From Chitinophagaceae bacterium (GTDB lineage Bacteria > Bacteroidota > Bacteroidia > Chitinophagales > Chitinophagaceae): DNA of 64,000 bases. The DNA is taken from NCBI GenBank assembly GCA_947454155.1, contig CANGIT010000004.1, forward strand, positions 1 through 64,000, written 5' to 3'. Each line of letters begins with the position of its first letter. Position 1 is the first letter of the stretch. Shown here piece by piece: positions 47,801 through 56,362 of this stretch. The notes beneath the pieces were generated by a model. The model was given only the letters and a program-made list of their open reading frames with translations, had not been told where the DNA came from and searched no databases. Made by a program: the position numbers and the translations under genes.

Positions 47801-50600
47801 CATTGGGGGTGAACAATGCGTTGGGTGAACTCTGGCTCAGCACATTGCTCACCGACCAGGTATTGGCAGTGGTGGATGTGGCTGTAAATGATGAGGGAAT
47901 GGCGGTGCCGTTCACTTGTTCGTCGATATATGTTTGTGGTGTAAAATAACTGCCTGTGTTTACGCTTACTGTAAATGAGTAGGTCTGTGTTCCAGCGCTG
48001 GTCATGTTTACAGGGAAACTGACCACTCTGTTTGCAACGTCGTAAGTGCCTCCGGATACATAAGTGATGTTAGTAGGTAAAGTGTCGCGCAAGGTATAAT
48101 TGGTCAAAGGACTGCAACTGCTGATGGTGGTGGTATAAACAATCTGCTGTCCTTCGGAAGCCTGACGGATGTTTTCACTTTTCACCATATTGATCAACGG
48201 AGTGAAATCCGGTGTTTGGTCGCTTATGCTTGATGACGATCCCTGTGAAGCGTAAAGCCCCATGCCTCTTCTGCGGAATGCCTCGCGGATTGAACAGGAA
48301 TAAGCGCCGCCAAATAATAAAGAGTCTGCTTTCAATATCGCGTTTCTGCCATCGATAAAGCCCGGACTGCAAGGTTGAAGCTTCATGCCTTCAAGTACAA
48401 GCCTCAGGGCGATGCTGTTTCCGGCGTCAGTGGTGGAATCATAGATGTCGGCATTGATGGCGTTGGTTTGCTGAATGATGTTCCAGGTCATGTCCCATAA
48501 AGTGGCACACCATATTTCACCAAGATCATGAATCTCGGAGGGTATGGTGATGTCGTACACTTTATTGTTGACCGTAAAATCTGTACAATATTTTTGAGAG
48601 CGGATGCCCGATTGTGACGGCGTTTGTCCGAATACGTAAGTACCCATGCTTCTTGGAGAAGAGAAGCCGGTATTAACATTGGAATTGGCCCAGTCTTGGG
48701 TCAGCATCAGACTTACATAATCACTCCAGCCTTCACCCATCTGTTCGGCATTTGATAAGCAAGAAGCCTGTGCAGGTCCACCGGTAAGGCGGTTACTGAT
48801 GCCATGGGAGTATTCATGGACAATTACACCATTGTCCACGTCTCCGTCCAGATAAGCGCCCGACGACATGGTGACGTTCAAATTATTGGCTAGTTGATTT
48901 CTCAAAATAACTCCGTCTGCCTGCGAAATCATGATGGCCGGAATGGTAATGGTATTGTCGGTACCGCCCATGATGATAGGTGCTGTGGCATCATTGTTTA
49001 CAACAATTGCTGCAATGGCTCCTGCGTTTTGGGCGTTTTTCACTTTTACGGTAAAATTGCAGGTACCTCTGTCGATGAGGGCAATCTTTCCGGTGATGGT
49101 GTTTACCGGTGCGCCACCGCATGCCTCGTGCAATAAGCCTGTAGCATCATCGTTGAAAATGATTACCTGGCCTGTTACCGCACCCATATTGATCAGTTTG
49201 TTTCCGGTGCTGAAATTGCTTTCTACCGCCTGATAAGGTCCTGCAATGGAACTCGGGGTGTTGACATTAAAATTGGTGGTGGGGTTCCATAAATACATCT
49301 GCATTCTGCCGCTGCCACCATCGGCAGGCGTAGAGAAATTGGCATTATTAGTGCCACTGCCATCCTGCGCATCGGCCAGCACATAGTCGTTGCCTGCACC
49401 TCCTCTGCTTTGGTTGTTACTCTGGAAATTTCCGGCCACCTCATCAAAACCATAACGATAGGTTACATCGTGTATGATATTGTTCCAGTAAAACAAATTG
49501 GTGATGTTGAACTGTTGATTGGGTGCAATCGCAGCCTGGGTAGGAGCCAGCGAAAAGTTAGGTGAGAAATTGAAGGAGAGGGGATCAGGTGTGGTGGAAG
49601 TGGCGGGAGTTCCGGTGCCATTATTGCCATTGGCGTCTTCTTGTGCCCATACGTTGTTTCCGCGCGTATAATTGTAGTCGTTAGTTCCTGTGCTGTGCCA
49701 TTTCAAACTGGTGGCATTGCCCGGTGCGGCTGTCCAGGGATCTGTAACAAGCCCGGTTTGTGAGGAATAATGTCTGGGACTTTCATAAGGAAAAGGTACC
49801 ACACGATAAGTGGCACTGTTCACCATCATCGGGCTGATGGTATTGTTTTTTTGTTGCTGCAAAAAACCTGTAAACAGTCCTGATGAAGTATTGGAATTGG
49901 CTTTGTTTTTCCTGGCCGACATCACTAAATCGGCATGATGGGTATGGCTATTCAATTCATGGCCCCAATTGCAATAAACAGTAAGATTGGTTTCGCTGAT
50001 TAAAGCGCCGGATTGGGCATCCACTCGGGTTAGCCAATGGTCTGCATTGAAAGAAGGCATCAAATCAATTTGCCAGGCGAGAATTACCGACTGCCCATCT
50101 TGTACAGGTACCCACATCAGTTCTGCGCTGATGTTTTGCTGGGCCACACCCAGTTGGCCAAATTCATATTTTTTACCGGGAATGATGGCTGTGGCTTCCG
50201 GATGGCCGTAGTGAAATATCTTTTTATTGTCGAGTACAACTTTAAGTGCTTGAGCAGGTGTAAGGGAAGGCAAAATGCTCCAGTTGTTCACTCTTTTTTC
50301 GATATCGTTGATGTATGTTCCGAAATCGGCACAAACCTTTCCGTTTCTGAAAGCCAGACTTTTTAGCTGATTGAAAACAGGCAGTCCTTTATAGGATTGC
50401 TGAGCATACACACGCGTCAAATCAGAATAGTTGTCGTGATAGGCGTTCGTGATGATGCTGGCTTGTATCTCCTGTGGGGTCAATCCCATCGCATCGTTGT
50501 TGTTGAGTAACAGCTGATAGGCTTTTGACTTATCAATTTCTTGTGCGGTTGAAAAAATAGAGATACTCAAAAGAAAAATACCCAATAAAAACTTTTTCAT
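44874..50600 (-). CDS. M36 metalloprotease with PA insert, Ig-like array and T9SS tail
   Basis: This 1,908-residue paralogue of the adjacent protease has a signal peptide (MKKFLLGIFLLSISIFSTAQ) and a propeptide with 'YNYTRGNNVWAQED' near the catalytic domain. The catalytic domain carries a PA domain insert (about 48870-49250, 'ALIDRGTCNFTVKVKNAQNAGAIAAIVVN' region) just before the active site. The zinc site is His595-Glu-Tyr-Ser-His599, with Glu in 'EQMGEGWSDYVS'. After a DUF11-like and a 'WYVDDIVVKN' module come seven Ig-like repeats, one divergent copy and a T9SS sorting domain ('YPNPNQGEF'). ATG 50600 opens the signal peptide; in-frame starts further up to 50738 would add 46 residues before it. 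The PA domain may bind substrate or shield the site. It runs in the opposite direction to atpA. Confidence 0.93.
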   Translation of the reverse strand: MKKFLLGIFLLSISIFSTAQEIDKSKAYQLLLNNNDAMGLTPQEIQASIITNAYHDNYSDLTRVYAQQSYKGLPVFNQLKSLAFRNGKVCADFGTYINDIEKRVNNWSILPSLTPAQALKVVLDNKKIFHYGHPEATAIIPGKKYEFGQLGVAQQNISAELMWVPVQDGQSVILAWQIDLMPSFNADHWLTRVDAQSGALISETNLTVYCNWGHELNSHTHHADLVMSARKNKANSNTSSGLFTGFLQQQKNNTISPMMVNSATYRVVPFPYESPRHYSSQTGLVTDPWTAAPGNATSLKWHSTGTNDYNYTRGNNVWAQEDANGNNGTGTPATSTTPDPLSFNFSPNFSLAPTQAAIAPNQQFNITNLFYWNNIIHDVTYRYGFDEVAGNFQSNNQSRGGAGNDYVLADAQDGSGTNNANFSTPADGGSGRMQMYLWNPTTNFNVNTPSSIAGPYQAVESNFSTGNKLINMGAVTGQVIIFNDDATGLLHEACGGAPVNTITGKIALIDRGTCNFTVKVKNAQNAGAIAAIVVNNDATAPIIMGGTDNTITIPAIMISQADGVILRNQLANNLNVTMSSGAYLDGDVDNGVIVHEYSHGISNRLTGGPAQASCLSNAEQMGEGWSDYVSLMLTQDWANSNVNTGFSSPRSMGTYVFGQTPSQSGIRSQKYCTDFTVNNKVYDITIPSEIHDLGEIWCATLWDMTWNIIQQTNAINADIYDSTTDAGNSIALRLVLEGMKLQPCSPGFIDGRNAILKADSLLFGGAYSCSIREAFRRRGMGLYASQGSSSSISDQTPDFTPLINMVKSENIRQASEGQQIVYTTTISSCSPLTNYTLRDTLPTNITYVSGGTYDVANRVVSFPVNMTSAGTQTYSFTVSVNTGSYFTPQTYIDEQVNGTAIPSSFTATSTTANTWSVSNVLSQSSPNALFTPNAAVASDQKLETTSAITLGTGTSSFSFASRYITQSGVDGAVVEVSTNNGTSWTDLNSKITSGYYNATLSTGSGNPLVGRKAWSGNNGSFVKTSVNLSSYAGQSVKLRFRLGSSSTVAGTGWYVDDIVVKNEAVVNIRANLFNSSNTRVNYSDTVTQIIETVVCNPVAVSAQPGNIIACEGGNTSFTITTTGTNPAYHWQVSTDGGNTYSDITGATTSTLTLNAVSAAMNNNRYRVLVSNNCPSNATSGYAILTVNAPASITAQPAATTVCEGAAASFSITASGTNNAYQWQSSTDNGNTWNNISGATGTSYSIAAASASQNGTQYRVMISSCSPSAIYSNPATLTVSNLASITTQPANTPACTGSTANFSVSASGSSLTYQWQVSTDNGITWNNISGATSGTLNISNVSSSMNNYKYRVLISNSCSSSITSTAGMLIVSDPASIVAQPLSNTVCEGQHVNFLVSASGTNITYQWQVSSDGGISWTNLSGATTASLNLNNVSASLNNNQYRAVLYSCSATGLNSSAAILTVNALATISSMPNNTSACTGSSASFSVTTSGNAVNYQWQVSTDGGITYNDISGATAATLTLSNLTASMNSNLYHVLVSNSCTSAFASASATLSVLAQPVVNSQPAAVSVCPGGTATFNVSASGPSLTYQWQVSTDGGLNYNNLSGATGATLTISPVTPSLNNNQYRAQILSSCGSSATSSSSAALQVLNEISLDAQPSDYSGCAGSNATFTANAVGTGITYQWQVSTDGGATYTNISGATNSSLTVASITTAMNNNRYRVLVGASPCGAISNSALLNVSPSPVVHVTASPYQSLYPGLTTVLTATAIPATNSFNWYKNGNLVAGITGNTITVNYDERGAYTAKSLNGCDNISNTINIGDSATTNIYIYPNPNQGEFHVQFYSGQTGKKYTVSLFDAKGARVYQKEVTTNGTGYESIDVSAKKLSSGTYMLRLSDETGKTIKSAKVLKI
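45390..47320 (-). repeat. Seven Ig-like repeats in the second M36 protease
   Basis: Seven units of about 275 bp of the same type as at 40114-41750 ('YQWQVSTDGG...NISGAT...TL...N.YRVLV'). The units share wording with those of the neighbouring protease, so both arrays come from one ancestral module. Confidence 0.85.
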
Positions 50601-50906
50601 ATGGAATAAATGGTGGTAAAATATCCGGTTTAAAAAAATGGAATTAATACAGTTCATATGTTGTCGAAGGGTGGGGAAAACGGGGTGGAAATTAGCACAA
50701 TTATATTGTTTTTCGTTTTTGAAGACATTTTTATTCAAATAATTGAGGAAAGTGGAGAATAGTGAAGGAAATTTGATGGGTTCTATTGGCTGCCAACAGT
50801 TTTTCTCTGTTTTTTTAAGGAAAAATCTTTTCTTTCTTTGTTGTTAGGGCATGCAACCCTACCTTTGCACCCGATTTTAAAGACTTCACATTTCAACTTT
50901 TATACA
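50601..50906. other. Divergent intergenic region between M36 protease and atpA
   Basis: 306 bases without a gene. The right part holds the atpA promoter (50837-50867). The left 200 bases are A/T-rich; I see no convincing -7 box for the leftward protease gene, no hairpin, and no remnant of atpG, an insertion sequence or other coding sequence. Confidence 0.6.
50837..50867 (+). promoter_or_regulatory. Consensus promoter of atpA
   Basis: TTTG (50837-50840), exactly 19 bases, TACCTTTG (50860-50867): a perfect match to the Bacteroidota -33/-7 consensus. The predicted transcript start is about 33 bases before the ATG at 50907. Confidence 0.85.
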
Positions 50907-52484
50907 ATGGTAGAAATTAAACCAGATGAAATTTCGGCGATACTTCGCCAGCAATTGAGCAACTTCAACGTAGGCGCCAGTCTCGAAGAAGTAGGTACCG
51001 TACTGCAAGTGGGTGATGGTATTGCCCGTGTTTACGGACTGAACAATGTACGTTCGGGTGAGCTGGTGGAATTTGACAATGGCGTAAAAGCCATTGCGCT
51101 CAACCTCGAAGAAGATAACGTGGGTGTGGTATTGATGGGTGACAGCAGCGAAATCAAAGAAGGAGATAAAGTAAAACGTACAGGCCAGATCGCTTCCATC
51201 AAAGTGGGTGAGGGCATGTGCGGACGTGTTATCAATACCTTAGGTGAACCAATTGATGGCAAGGGGCCATTGAAAGGCGAACTCTACGAAATGCCGATCG
51301 AGCGTAAAGCGCCCGGTGTAATTTTCAGAGAGCCTGTAAAAGAACCTTTACAAACGGGTATCAAAGCGATCGATGCGATGATTCCTGTGGGTCGTGGTCA
51401 GCGTGAGTTGATCATTGGCGACCGTCAAACCGGTAAGACCGCCATCGCTATTGATACCATCATCAACCAAAAAGAATTCTACGCAGCCGGAAAGCCTGTA
51501 TATTGTATCTATGTAGCTATCGGTCAGAAAGCTTCCACTATTGCGGGAATCATGAAAACCCTGGAGGAAAACGGTGCTATGGCTTATACCACCATCGTTT
51601 CGGCTTCTGCTTCCGATCCTGCTCCTTTGCAGTTCTACGCTCCATTCGCCGGTGCTGCTATCGGTGAATTCTTCCGTGATACTGGTCGCCCGGCTTTGAT
51701 CATTTATGATGATCTGTCTAAACAAGCTGTGGCTTATCGCGAGGTGTCTTTGTTGCTTCGTCGTCCACCCGGTCGCGAGGCTTATCCTGGTGACGTATTC
51801 TATCTGCATAGTCGTTTGCTGGAAAGAGCGGCCAAAGTGGTTTCTAAAGATGAAATCGCTCAGCAGATGAATGATTTGCCCGCTTCTATCAAACATCTTG
51901 TAAAAGGCGGCGGTTCTTTGACGGCTTTGCCCATCATCGAAACACAGGCAGGTGACGTTTCGGCATATATTCCTACCAACGTGATTTCTATCACCGACGG
52001 ACAGATTTTCCTCGAAAGTAACTTGTTCAACGCCGGTATCCGTCCTGCGATCAACGTAGGTATTTCGGTAAGTCGTGTGGGGGGTAACGCTCAAATCAAA
52101 TCCATGAAAAAAGTAGCCGGTACCCTTAAACTGGATCAGGCACTTTACCGCGAATTGGAGGCCTTCTCCAAATTCGGTGGTGACCTGGATGCTGCTACTA
52201 AAAATGTAATCGATAAAGGTGCACGTAACGTGGAAGTGCTGAAGCAAGCGCAATACAGTCCTTTTACGGTAGAAAAACAAGTAGCCATCATCTACCTGGG
52301 TACTCAAGGCTTACTGAAAAATGTGGCTGTTAAGAATGTAAAGGCTTTCGAAGAACATTTCTTAATGGAAATGGAAAACAAACACCCTGAAATTCTGGCT
52401 GAATTTAAAAAAGGTAATTTGCCTGAAGACGGTTTGAAAAAAATGACCGACCTGGCCAATGGCCTTAGTGCACAGTACAAGTAA
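50907..52484 (+). CDS. atpA: F-type ATP synthase subunit alpha
   Basis: This 525-residue non-catalytic nucleotide-binding subunit of F1 has the P-loop [11 protein letters not shown] from residue 171. '[41 protein letters not shown]' is the family signature region, containing the arginine-finger area, and '[11 protein letters not shown]' supplies the catalytic-interface Arg. The start is ATG 50907 ([17 protein letters not shown]); upstream in-frame starts overlap the promoter. It stands alone: about 12 kb from atpH, with its own promoter and a terminator directly after it, and it is not followed by atpG. The gamma, beta and epsilon genes must lie elsewhere in the genome. Confidence 0.97.
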   Translation: MVEIKPDEISAILRQQLSNFNVGASLEEVGTVLQVGDGIARVYGLNNVRSGELVEFDNGVKAIALNLEEDNVGVVLMGDSSEIKEGDKVKRTGQIASIKVGEGMCGRVINTLGEPIDGKGPLKGELYEMPIERKAPGVIFREPVKEPLQTGIKAIDAMIPVGRGQRELIIGDRQTGKTAIAIDTIINQKEFYAAGKPVYCIYVAIGQKASTIAGIMKTLEENGAMAYTTIVSASASDPAPLQFYAPFAGAAIGEFFRDTGRPALIIYDDLSKQAVAYREVSLLLRRPPGREAYPGDVFYLHSRLLERAAKVVSKDEIAQQMNDLPASIKHLVKGGGSLTALPIIETQAGDVSAYIPTNVISITDGQIFLESNLFNAGIRPAINVGISVSRVGGNAQIKSMKKVAGTLKLDQALYRELEAFSKFGGDLDAATKNVIDKGARNVEVLKQAQYSPFTVEKQVAIIYLGTQGLLKNVAVKNVKAFEEHFLMEMENKHPEILAEFKKGNLPEDGLKKMTDLANGLSAQYK

Positions 52485-52539
52485 TCAACCGAAGGCTTTT
52501 CTTTGATGACCAATCATCAAACCTTCAGAATATAGCTTT

Positions 52540-52567
52540 AAGGAGTCGTGAAAGCGGCTCCTTTTTT
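52540..52567 (+). terminator. Terminator after atpA
   Basis: AAGGAGTCG pairs with CGGCTCCTT (one G-U pair) around a short loop and ends in a T-run, 55 bases past the atpA stop. This makes atpA a single-gene transcript. Confidence 0.88.
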
Positions 52568-52630
52568 CATCATCCTATTTGAACCTCAGGATACTAAAAA
52601 AGCTTTAGGGCCACCCATGACATATGCATT

Positions 52631-52662
52631 TTTGTCAGTATTCTGCTTTGGAGGCATATTTG
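52631..52662 (+). promoter_or_regulatory. Promoter of the membrane zinc peptidase
   Basis: TTTG (52631-52634), 20 bases, CATATTTG (52655-52662): one mismatch in the -7 box. Because it ends two bases before ATG 52664, it favours translation from ATG 52688. Confidence 0.5.
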
Positions 52663-52687
52663 CATGAAGAGAGCCAAACAAAAGCAT

Positions 52688-53386
52688 ATGACAATTGGAA
52701 TCATCTTTGTTTCTCTCATCTTCATGGTCATCGGTATGGCCGTGCAAGGGCAGCTGAAAAGCAAATTCAAAATCTACAGCCTTCAAGCTACCAGAAGCAA
52801 TTTGAGTGGTGCTGAGATAGCACAAAAAATGCTCAATGATAATGGTATTTATGATGTACAAATCACATCGGTGGAAGGGCAGTTGACCGATCACTACAAC
52901 CCACTTAACAAAACCGTCAATCTCAGCCGAGATGTTTATGAAGGCAGAAGTATTGCCGCTGCGGCAGTGGCTGCGCATGAGTGTGGACATGCAGTGCAGC
53001 ATGCCACGGCATATTCGATGCTGATGCTGAGAAGCCGATTGGTACCGCTGGTAAACATCAGCAGCACCTTGTCGCAATGGATCATCATGGCCGGTATCGG
53101 CTTTATGGGATTTGGCCATGGCAATCCCACTGTATTACTTATCGGAATTATTCTTTTTGCCGTTACCACCTTGTTTACACTCATTACATTGCCGGTAGAA
53201 TTCGACGCCTCGGCCAGGGCATTGCAATGGCTGGGAACGGCCAATATCACTGCACCCGAAGAAAAAACAAAAGCCAAAGATGCGCTCAAGTGGGCGGCCC
53301 TTACCTATGTGGTGGCTGCCTTGGCTTCCATTGCGATGCTGCTGCAATACATTCTTATTTTCATGAACAGCCGCGACCGCAACTGA
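52688..53386 (+). CDS. Membrane zinc metallopeptidase (YugP/Zn_peptidase_2 family)
   Basis: This 232-residue inner-membrane protein has an N-terminal TM helix (TIGIIFVSLIFMVIGMAV), then 'LSGAEIAQKMLNDNGI', 'DHYNPLNKTVNLS' and the zinc motif HECGHAVQH (His-Glu-x-x-His plus a further His). Two or three C-terminal TM helices follow, and 'LPVEFDASARALQWL' supplies the conserved third-ligand region (Glu-Phe-Asp-Ala-Ser). The family's substrates are not known. ATG 52688 was chosen because the family begins directly with the TM helix and a promoter lies just upstream; ATG 52664 would add eight residues. It is separated from atpA by a terminator. Confidence 0.85.
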   Translation: MTIGIIFVSLIFMVIGMAVQGQLKSKFKIYSLQATRSNLSGAEIAQKMLNDNGIYDVQITSVEGQLTDHYNPLNKTVNLSRDVYEGRSIAAAAVAAHECGHAVQHATAYSMLMLRSRLVPLVNISSTLSQWIIMAGIGFMGFGHGNPTVLLIGIILFAVTTLFTLITLPVEFDASARALQWLGTANITAPEEKTKAKDALKWAALTYVVAALASIAMLLQYILIFMNSRDRN

Positions 53387-53422
53387 TTTTCGTCAATTTC
53401 ATAAAATAAGATTCCTCATCGG

Positions 53423-53453
53423 TTTATCTGTATCGCTATAATCAATAACTTAG
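53423..53453 (+). promoter_or_regulatory. Promoter of the clpP pair
   Basis: TTTA (53423-53426), exactly 19 bases, TAACTTAG (53446-53453): one mismatch in each box of the Bacteroidota consensus. The first clpP ATG follows 39 bases later. Confidence 0.55.
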
Positions 53454-53492
53454 CGCCGGATCATTAATCATTAACCCTCAATAACTTTCACC

Positions 53493-54185
53493 ATGAATTT
53501 TGGAAAGGAATTCGAAAAATATGCCGTGAAGCATAAAGGCATCAGCAGCAATACGCTTCATGGTTACATCAACCACAACGTTACCAATCTTACGCCCAAT
53601 ATTATCGAAGAACGTCCCATGAATGTGGCCGTTATGGATGTATACAGCCGTCTGATGATGGACAGAATTATTTTCCTTGGTTATCCCATCAACGATGAGG
53701 TGGCCAACATCGTCACTGCACAATTGCTTTTCCTCGAAAGCACCGACCGCACCCGCGATATACAGATGTACATCAATAGTCCGGGAGGCAGTGTCTATGC
53801 AGGTTTGGGCATGTACGACACCATGCAGTTCATCACGCCCGATATCGCCACCATCTGTACCGGCATGGCTGCCAGTATGGGTGCTGTTTTGATGTGCGCA
53901 GGCGCCGAAGGGAAAAGAACCGCGCTGAAACATAGCCGCATCATGATGCATCAGCCCAGTGCTGGTGCGGGCGGACAGGCTACAGATATCGAAATCACAG
54001 TGAATGAAATTCGTAAAATCAAAAAAGAACTTTACGAAATCATCGCTCATCATACCCATCAGCCCGTGGAAAAAGTAGCATTGGATTGCGACCGTGATTA
54101 CTGGATGACTTCCGCCGAAGCCAAAGATTACGGACTGGTGGATGAAGTGCTGATCATGAATCCCAGAAAAAACAAAAAAGACTAA
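53493..54185 (+). CDS. clpP: ATP-dependent Clp protease proteolytic subunit, first copy
   Basis: This 230-residue serine peptidase assembles into the barrel that ClpX feeds with unfolded protein. The catalytic triad is Ser128 ('GMAASMGAVL'), His153 ('RIMMHQPSAG') and Asp202 ('DRDYWM'). 'MYINSPGGSVYAGLGMYDTMQ' is the standard oxyanion-hole region. The N-terminus is about 30 residues longer than that of typical ClpP ('GKEFEKYAVKHKGISSNTL'), probably a propeptide that is cut off. It is followed by a second clpP after 25 bases and then by clpX. Confidence 0.95.
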   Translation: MNFGKEFEKYAVKHKGISSNTLHGYINHNVTNLTPNIIEERPMNVAVMDVYSRLMMDRIIFLGYPINDEVANIVTAQLLFLESTDRTRDIQMYINSPGGSVYAGLGMYDTMQFITPDIATICTGMAASMGAVLMCAGAEGKRTALKHSRIMMHQPSAGAGGQATDIEITVNEIRKIKKELYEIIAHHTHQPVEKVALDCDRDYWMTSAEAKDYGLVDEVLIMNPRKNKKD

Positions 54186-54210
54186 TCCTTCATTATCTCA
54201 ATCACCCAAC

Positions 54211-54825
54211 ATGAACTTCAATAATAAGCAAATCAGAATGGAAGAAGAAACACCGGCAACTCCCGAAAATCCCATGGAGAAAATGATGAGCGGCTGGATG
54301 TTCGACAAGAAATTCATTGAACAACGTAAAGTATTTCTTTGGGGCGCGGTAGATGATAAAAGTGCCAAGGAAATTACCGATCGTTTGTTGTACCTCGAAG
54401 CCATTGAGCCCGGTAAAGACATTACTTTTTATATCAATAGTCCGGGTGGATTGGTAACTGCCGGTATGGTCATCTATGATACCATGCAGATGATCAGCTC
54501 GCCTGTAAGCACCGTCTGTATGGGAATGGCGGCCAGCATGGGCAGTATCTTGCTGAGCGGTGGCGCCAAAGGTAAAAGATATATTTTCCCTCATGGCGAA
54601 GTAATGATCCATCAGCCCAGTGGCGGAGGTAGAGGTACCAGCGCCGATCTGGAAATCATGGCGGTGCAAATTCAAAAAACCAAAGAAATGGGTGCCAAAA
54701 TTCTGGCAGAAAATTGCGGTCAGACTTTTGAGAAAATCATGAAAGATTTCGATCGTGATTACTGGATGGATGCCCAAGAATCATTAACCTACGGCATTAT
54801 AGACCATATATTGGAAAAATTATAA
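54211..54825 (+). CDS. clpP: ATP-dependent Clp protease proteolytic subunit, second copy
   Basis: This 204-residue paralogue of the gene just upstream also has a complete triad: Ser109 ('GMAASMGSIL'), His134 ('VMIHQPSGGG') and Asp183 ('DRDYWMDAQ'). It differs from the first copy mainly at the N-terminus ('MFDKKFIEQRKVFLWGAVDDKSAKEI') and in shorter overall length. Two active but different copies could form mixed rings, as in species with ClpP1P2. It is 25 bases downstream of the first copy and probably shares its transcript. A terminator separates the pair from clpX. Confidence 0.94.
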   Translation: MNFNNKQIRMEEETPATPENPMEKMMSGWMFDKKFIEQRKVFLWGAVDDKSAKEITDRLLYLEAIEPGKDITFYINSPGGLVTAGMVIYDTMQMISSPVSTVCMGMAASMGSILLSGGAKGKRYIFPHGEVMIHQPSGGGRGTSADLEIMAVQIQKTKEMGAKILAENCGQTFEKIMKDFDRDYWMDAQESLTYGIIDHILEKL

Positions 54826-54848
54826 TCAACATTCTATTGATTGCAGTT

Positions 54849-54872
54849 CAGCCCCGTCATTGGCGGGGTTTT
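54849..54872 (+). terminator. Terminator after the clpP pair
   Basis: CCCCG (54852-54856) pairs with CGGGG (54864-54868) across seven bases, flanked by one more G/C-rich pair and followed by TTTT. The T-run is short, so read-through into clpX is possible. Confidence 0.65.
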
Positions 54873-54930
54873 GCTATTATTGCCCCTTGAAAAAAACGGT
54901 CATTTAATATGAGGTCTAAATGACCTTTAT

Positions 54931-54938
54931 TATCTTTG
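54931..54938 (+). promoter_or_regulatory. -7 box of clpX
   Basis: TATCTTTG is an exact -7 match, 31 bases before the clpX ATG at 54969. No good TTTG at -33. Confidence 0.5.
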
Positions 54939-54968
54939 CCGCTCACGTTTTTATTCAACTTTAATTTT

Positions 54969-56213
54969 ATGGCCAAGCCATCCCATATCCATTGTTCTTT
55001 TTGCGGCCGCAGTCGTGAAGAAGTGAAAATTCTGATTGCCGGTCAGGATGGTCATATTTGTGAAAACTGTGTAGAACATGCACAGGAGATCATCTCCCAG
55101 GAAATCATACCAAAAGCGGATGCCACAAAAACGAATCACGGCGGATCGTTTCACCTTGCAGTAAAAAAACCGATCGACATCAAAGGCTTTCTGGATGAAT
55201 ATGTGATTGGCCAGGATGAAGCCAAGAAAGTATTGGCGGTGGCGGTTTACAATCATTACAAAAGACTGAACCATAAAACAGAAAATGAAGTTGAGATTGA
55301 AAAAAGCAACATCATTTTAGTGGGTGAAACCGGAACAGGTAAAACGTTGCTGGCCAAATCTATTGCACGCTTGCTCAATGTGCCTTTCACCATTGTGGAT
55401 GCCACGGTGTTTACAGAAGCAGGATATGTGGGGGAAGACGTGGAAAGTATGCTCACCCGTTTGCTGCAGTCATGCAACTACGATGTGGATGCCGCTGAAA
55501 GAGGAATTGTATACATTGATGAGATCGATAAAATTGCAAGAAAAAGCGATAACCCTTCCATCACGCGCGACGTAAGCGGAGAAGGTGTGCAGCAGGGACT
55601 CCTGAAATTATTGGAAGGAAGTGAAGTATTGGTGCCTCCTCAAGGCGGAAGAAAACATCCCGAACAGAAATTGATCAAAATCAACACACAGAATATCCTG
55701 TTCATCTGCGGAGGTGCATTCGACGGGGTTGATAAAATCATTTCACGCAGAATCAATACCAACGCCATCGGGTTTAATGTCAACAAAGAAGCACAGGAGT
55801 TGCAACAGAAAAATCTGCTGCAATATATCAACGCCCTCGACCTGAAACAATTCGGATTGATTCCGGAATTACTGGGTCGTTTGCCAGTGGTAACTTATCT
55901 CAATCCGCTTGATGCTACTTCATTGCGCAGCATTTTGACCGAACCTAAAAACTCATTGGTAAAGCAATTTACCGCGCTCTTCAAGATGGAGGGTATCGCA
56001 CTGAGTTTTGCTCCGGAAGTATTGGATTTTATGGTCATAAAAGCTTTGGAATTCAAGTTGGGTGCGCGTGGTTTAAGAAGTATCTGCGAGAGCATTCTTA
56101 CCGATGCCATGTTTGAGTTGCCTTCACAGCAAATCAGCGAATTTCATGTAACGATGGAATATGCCGAGAAAAAGTTCAATGTCAATAAAATCGGCATGCT
56201 TAAGGTAGCCTGA
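54969..56213 (+). CDS. clpX: ATP-dependent Clp protease ATP-binding subunit ClpX
   Basis: This 414-residue AAA+ unfoldase recognises tagged proteins and passes them to ClpP. An N-terminal C4 zinc finger ('CSFCGRS...CENC') is followed by the AAA+ core. The core has Walker A 'GETGTGKT', Walker B '[10 protein letters not shown]', '[18 protein letters not shown]', the pore/RKH region and the sensor-2 motif '[10 protein letters not shown]'. An IGF-type ClpP-contact loop should lie near '[16 protein letters not shown]'. The start is ATG 54969; an upstream in-frame start at 54936 would add non-conserved residues and overlap the -7 box. It has its own promoter, separate from the clpP pair. Confidence 0.97.
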   Translation: MAKPSHIHCSFCGRSREEVKILIAGQDGHICENCVEHAQEIISQEIIPKADATKTNHGGSFHLAVKKPIDIKGFLDEYVIGQDEAKKVLAVAVYNHYKRLNHKTENEVEIEKSNIILVGETGTGKTLLAKSIARLLNVPFTIVDATVFTEAGYVGEDVESMLTRLLQSCNYDVDAAERGIVYIDEIDKIARKSDNPSITRDVSGEGVQQGLLKLLEGSEVLVPPQGGRKHPEQKLIKINTQNILFICGGAFDGVDKIISRRINTNAIGFNVNKEAQELQQKNLLQYINALDLKQFGLIPELLGRLPVVTYLNPLDATSLRSILTEPKNSLVKQFTALFKMEGIALSFAPEVLDFMVIKALEFKLGARGLRSICESILTDAMFELPSQQISEFHVTMEYAEKKFNVNKIGMLKVA

Positions 56214-56233
56214 GCCGGTACAAAAAATATACG

Positions 56234-56257
56234 GGTCATCTTTGGATGACCTTTTTT
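56234..56257 (+). terminator. Terminator after clpX
   Basis: GGTCATC (56234-56240), a TTTG loop, GATGACC (56245-56251) and six T. A compact, perfect hairpin 20 bases after the stop. Confidence 0.88.
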
Positions 56258-56362
56258 AATGCTTTTAAGTGAATAAAAAAAATGGCTTTCTGCAATTAAT
56301 AATTTTATTGAGTGTGCGTATTGATTAATTTTACGCTTTAGTCATATTCAATTTCAACAAAA

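Noticed and set aside
40000..50000. Many long open frames opposite or shifted within the two protease genes, and similar ones across the glycan locus
   Set aside because: They mirror repetitive coding DNA, carry low-complexity or Cys/His-rich translations, and have no domains or start signals.
38955..50906. An insertion sequence or integrase explaining the split atp operon
   Set aside because: No transposase, terminal inverted repeats or attachment-like duplications could be seen in the gaps at either junction.
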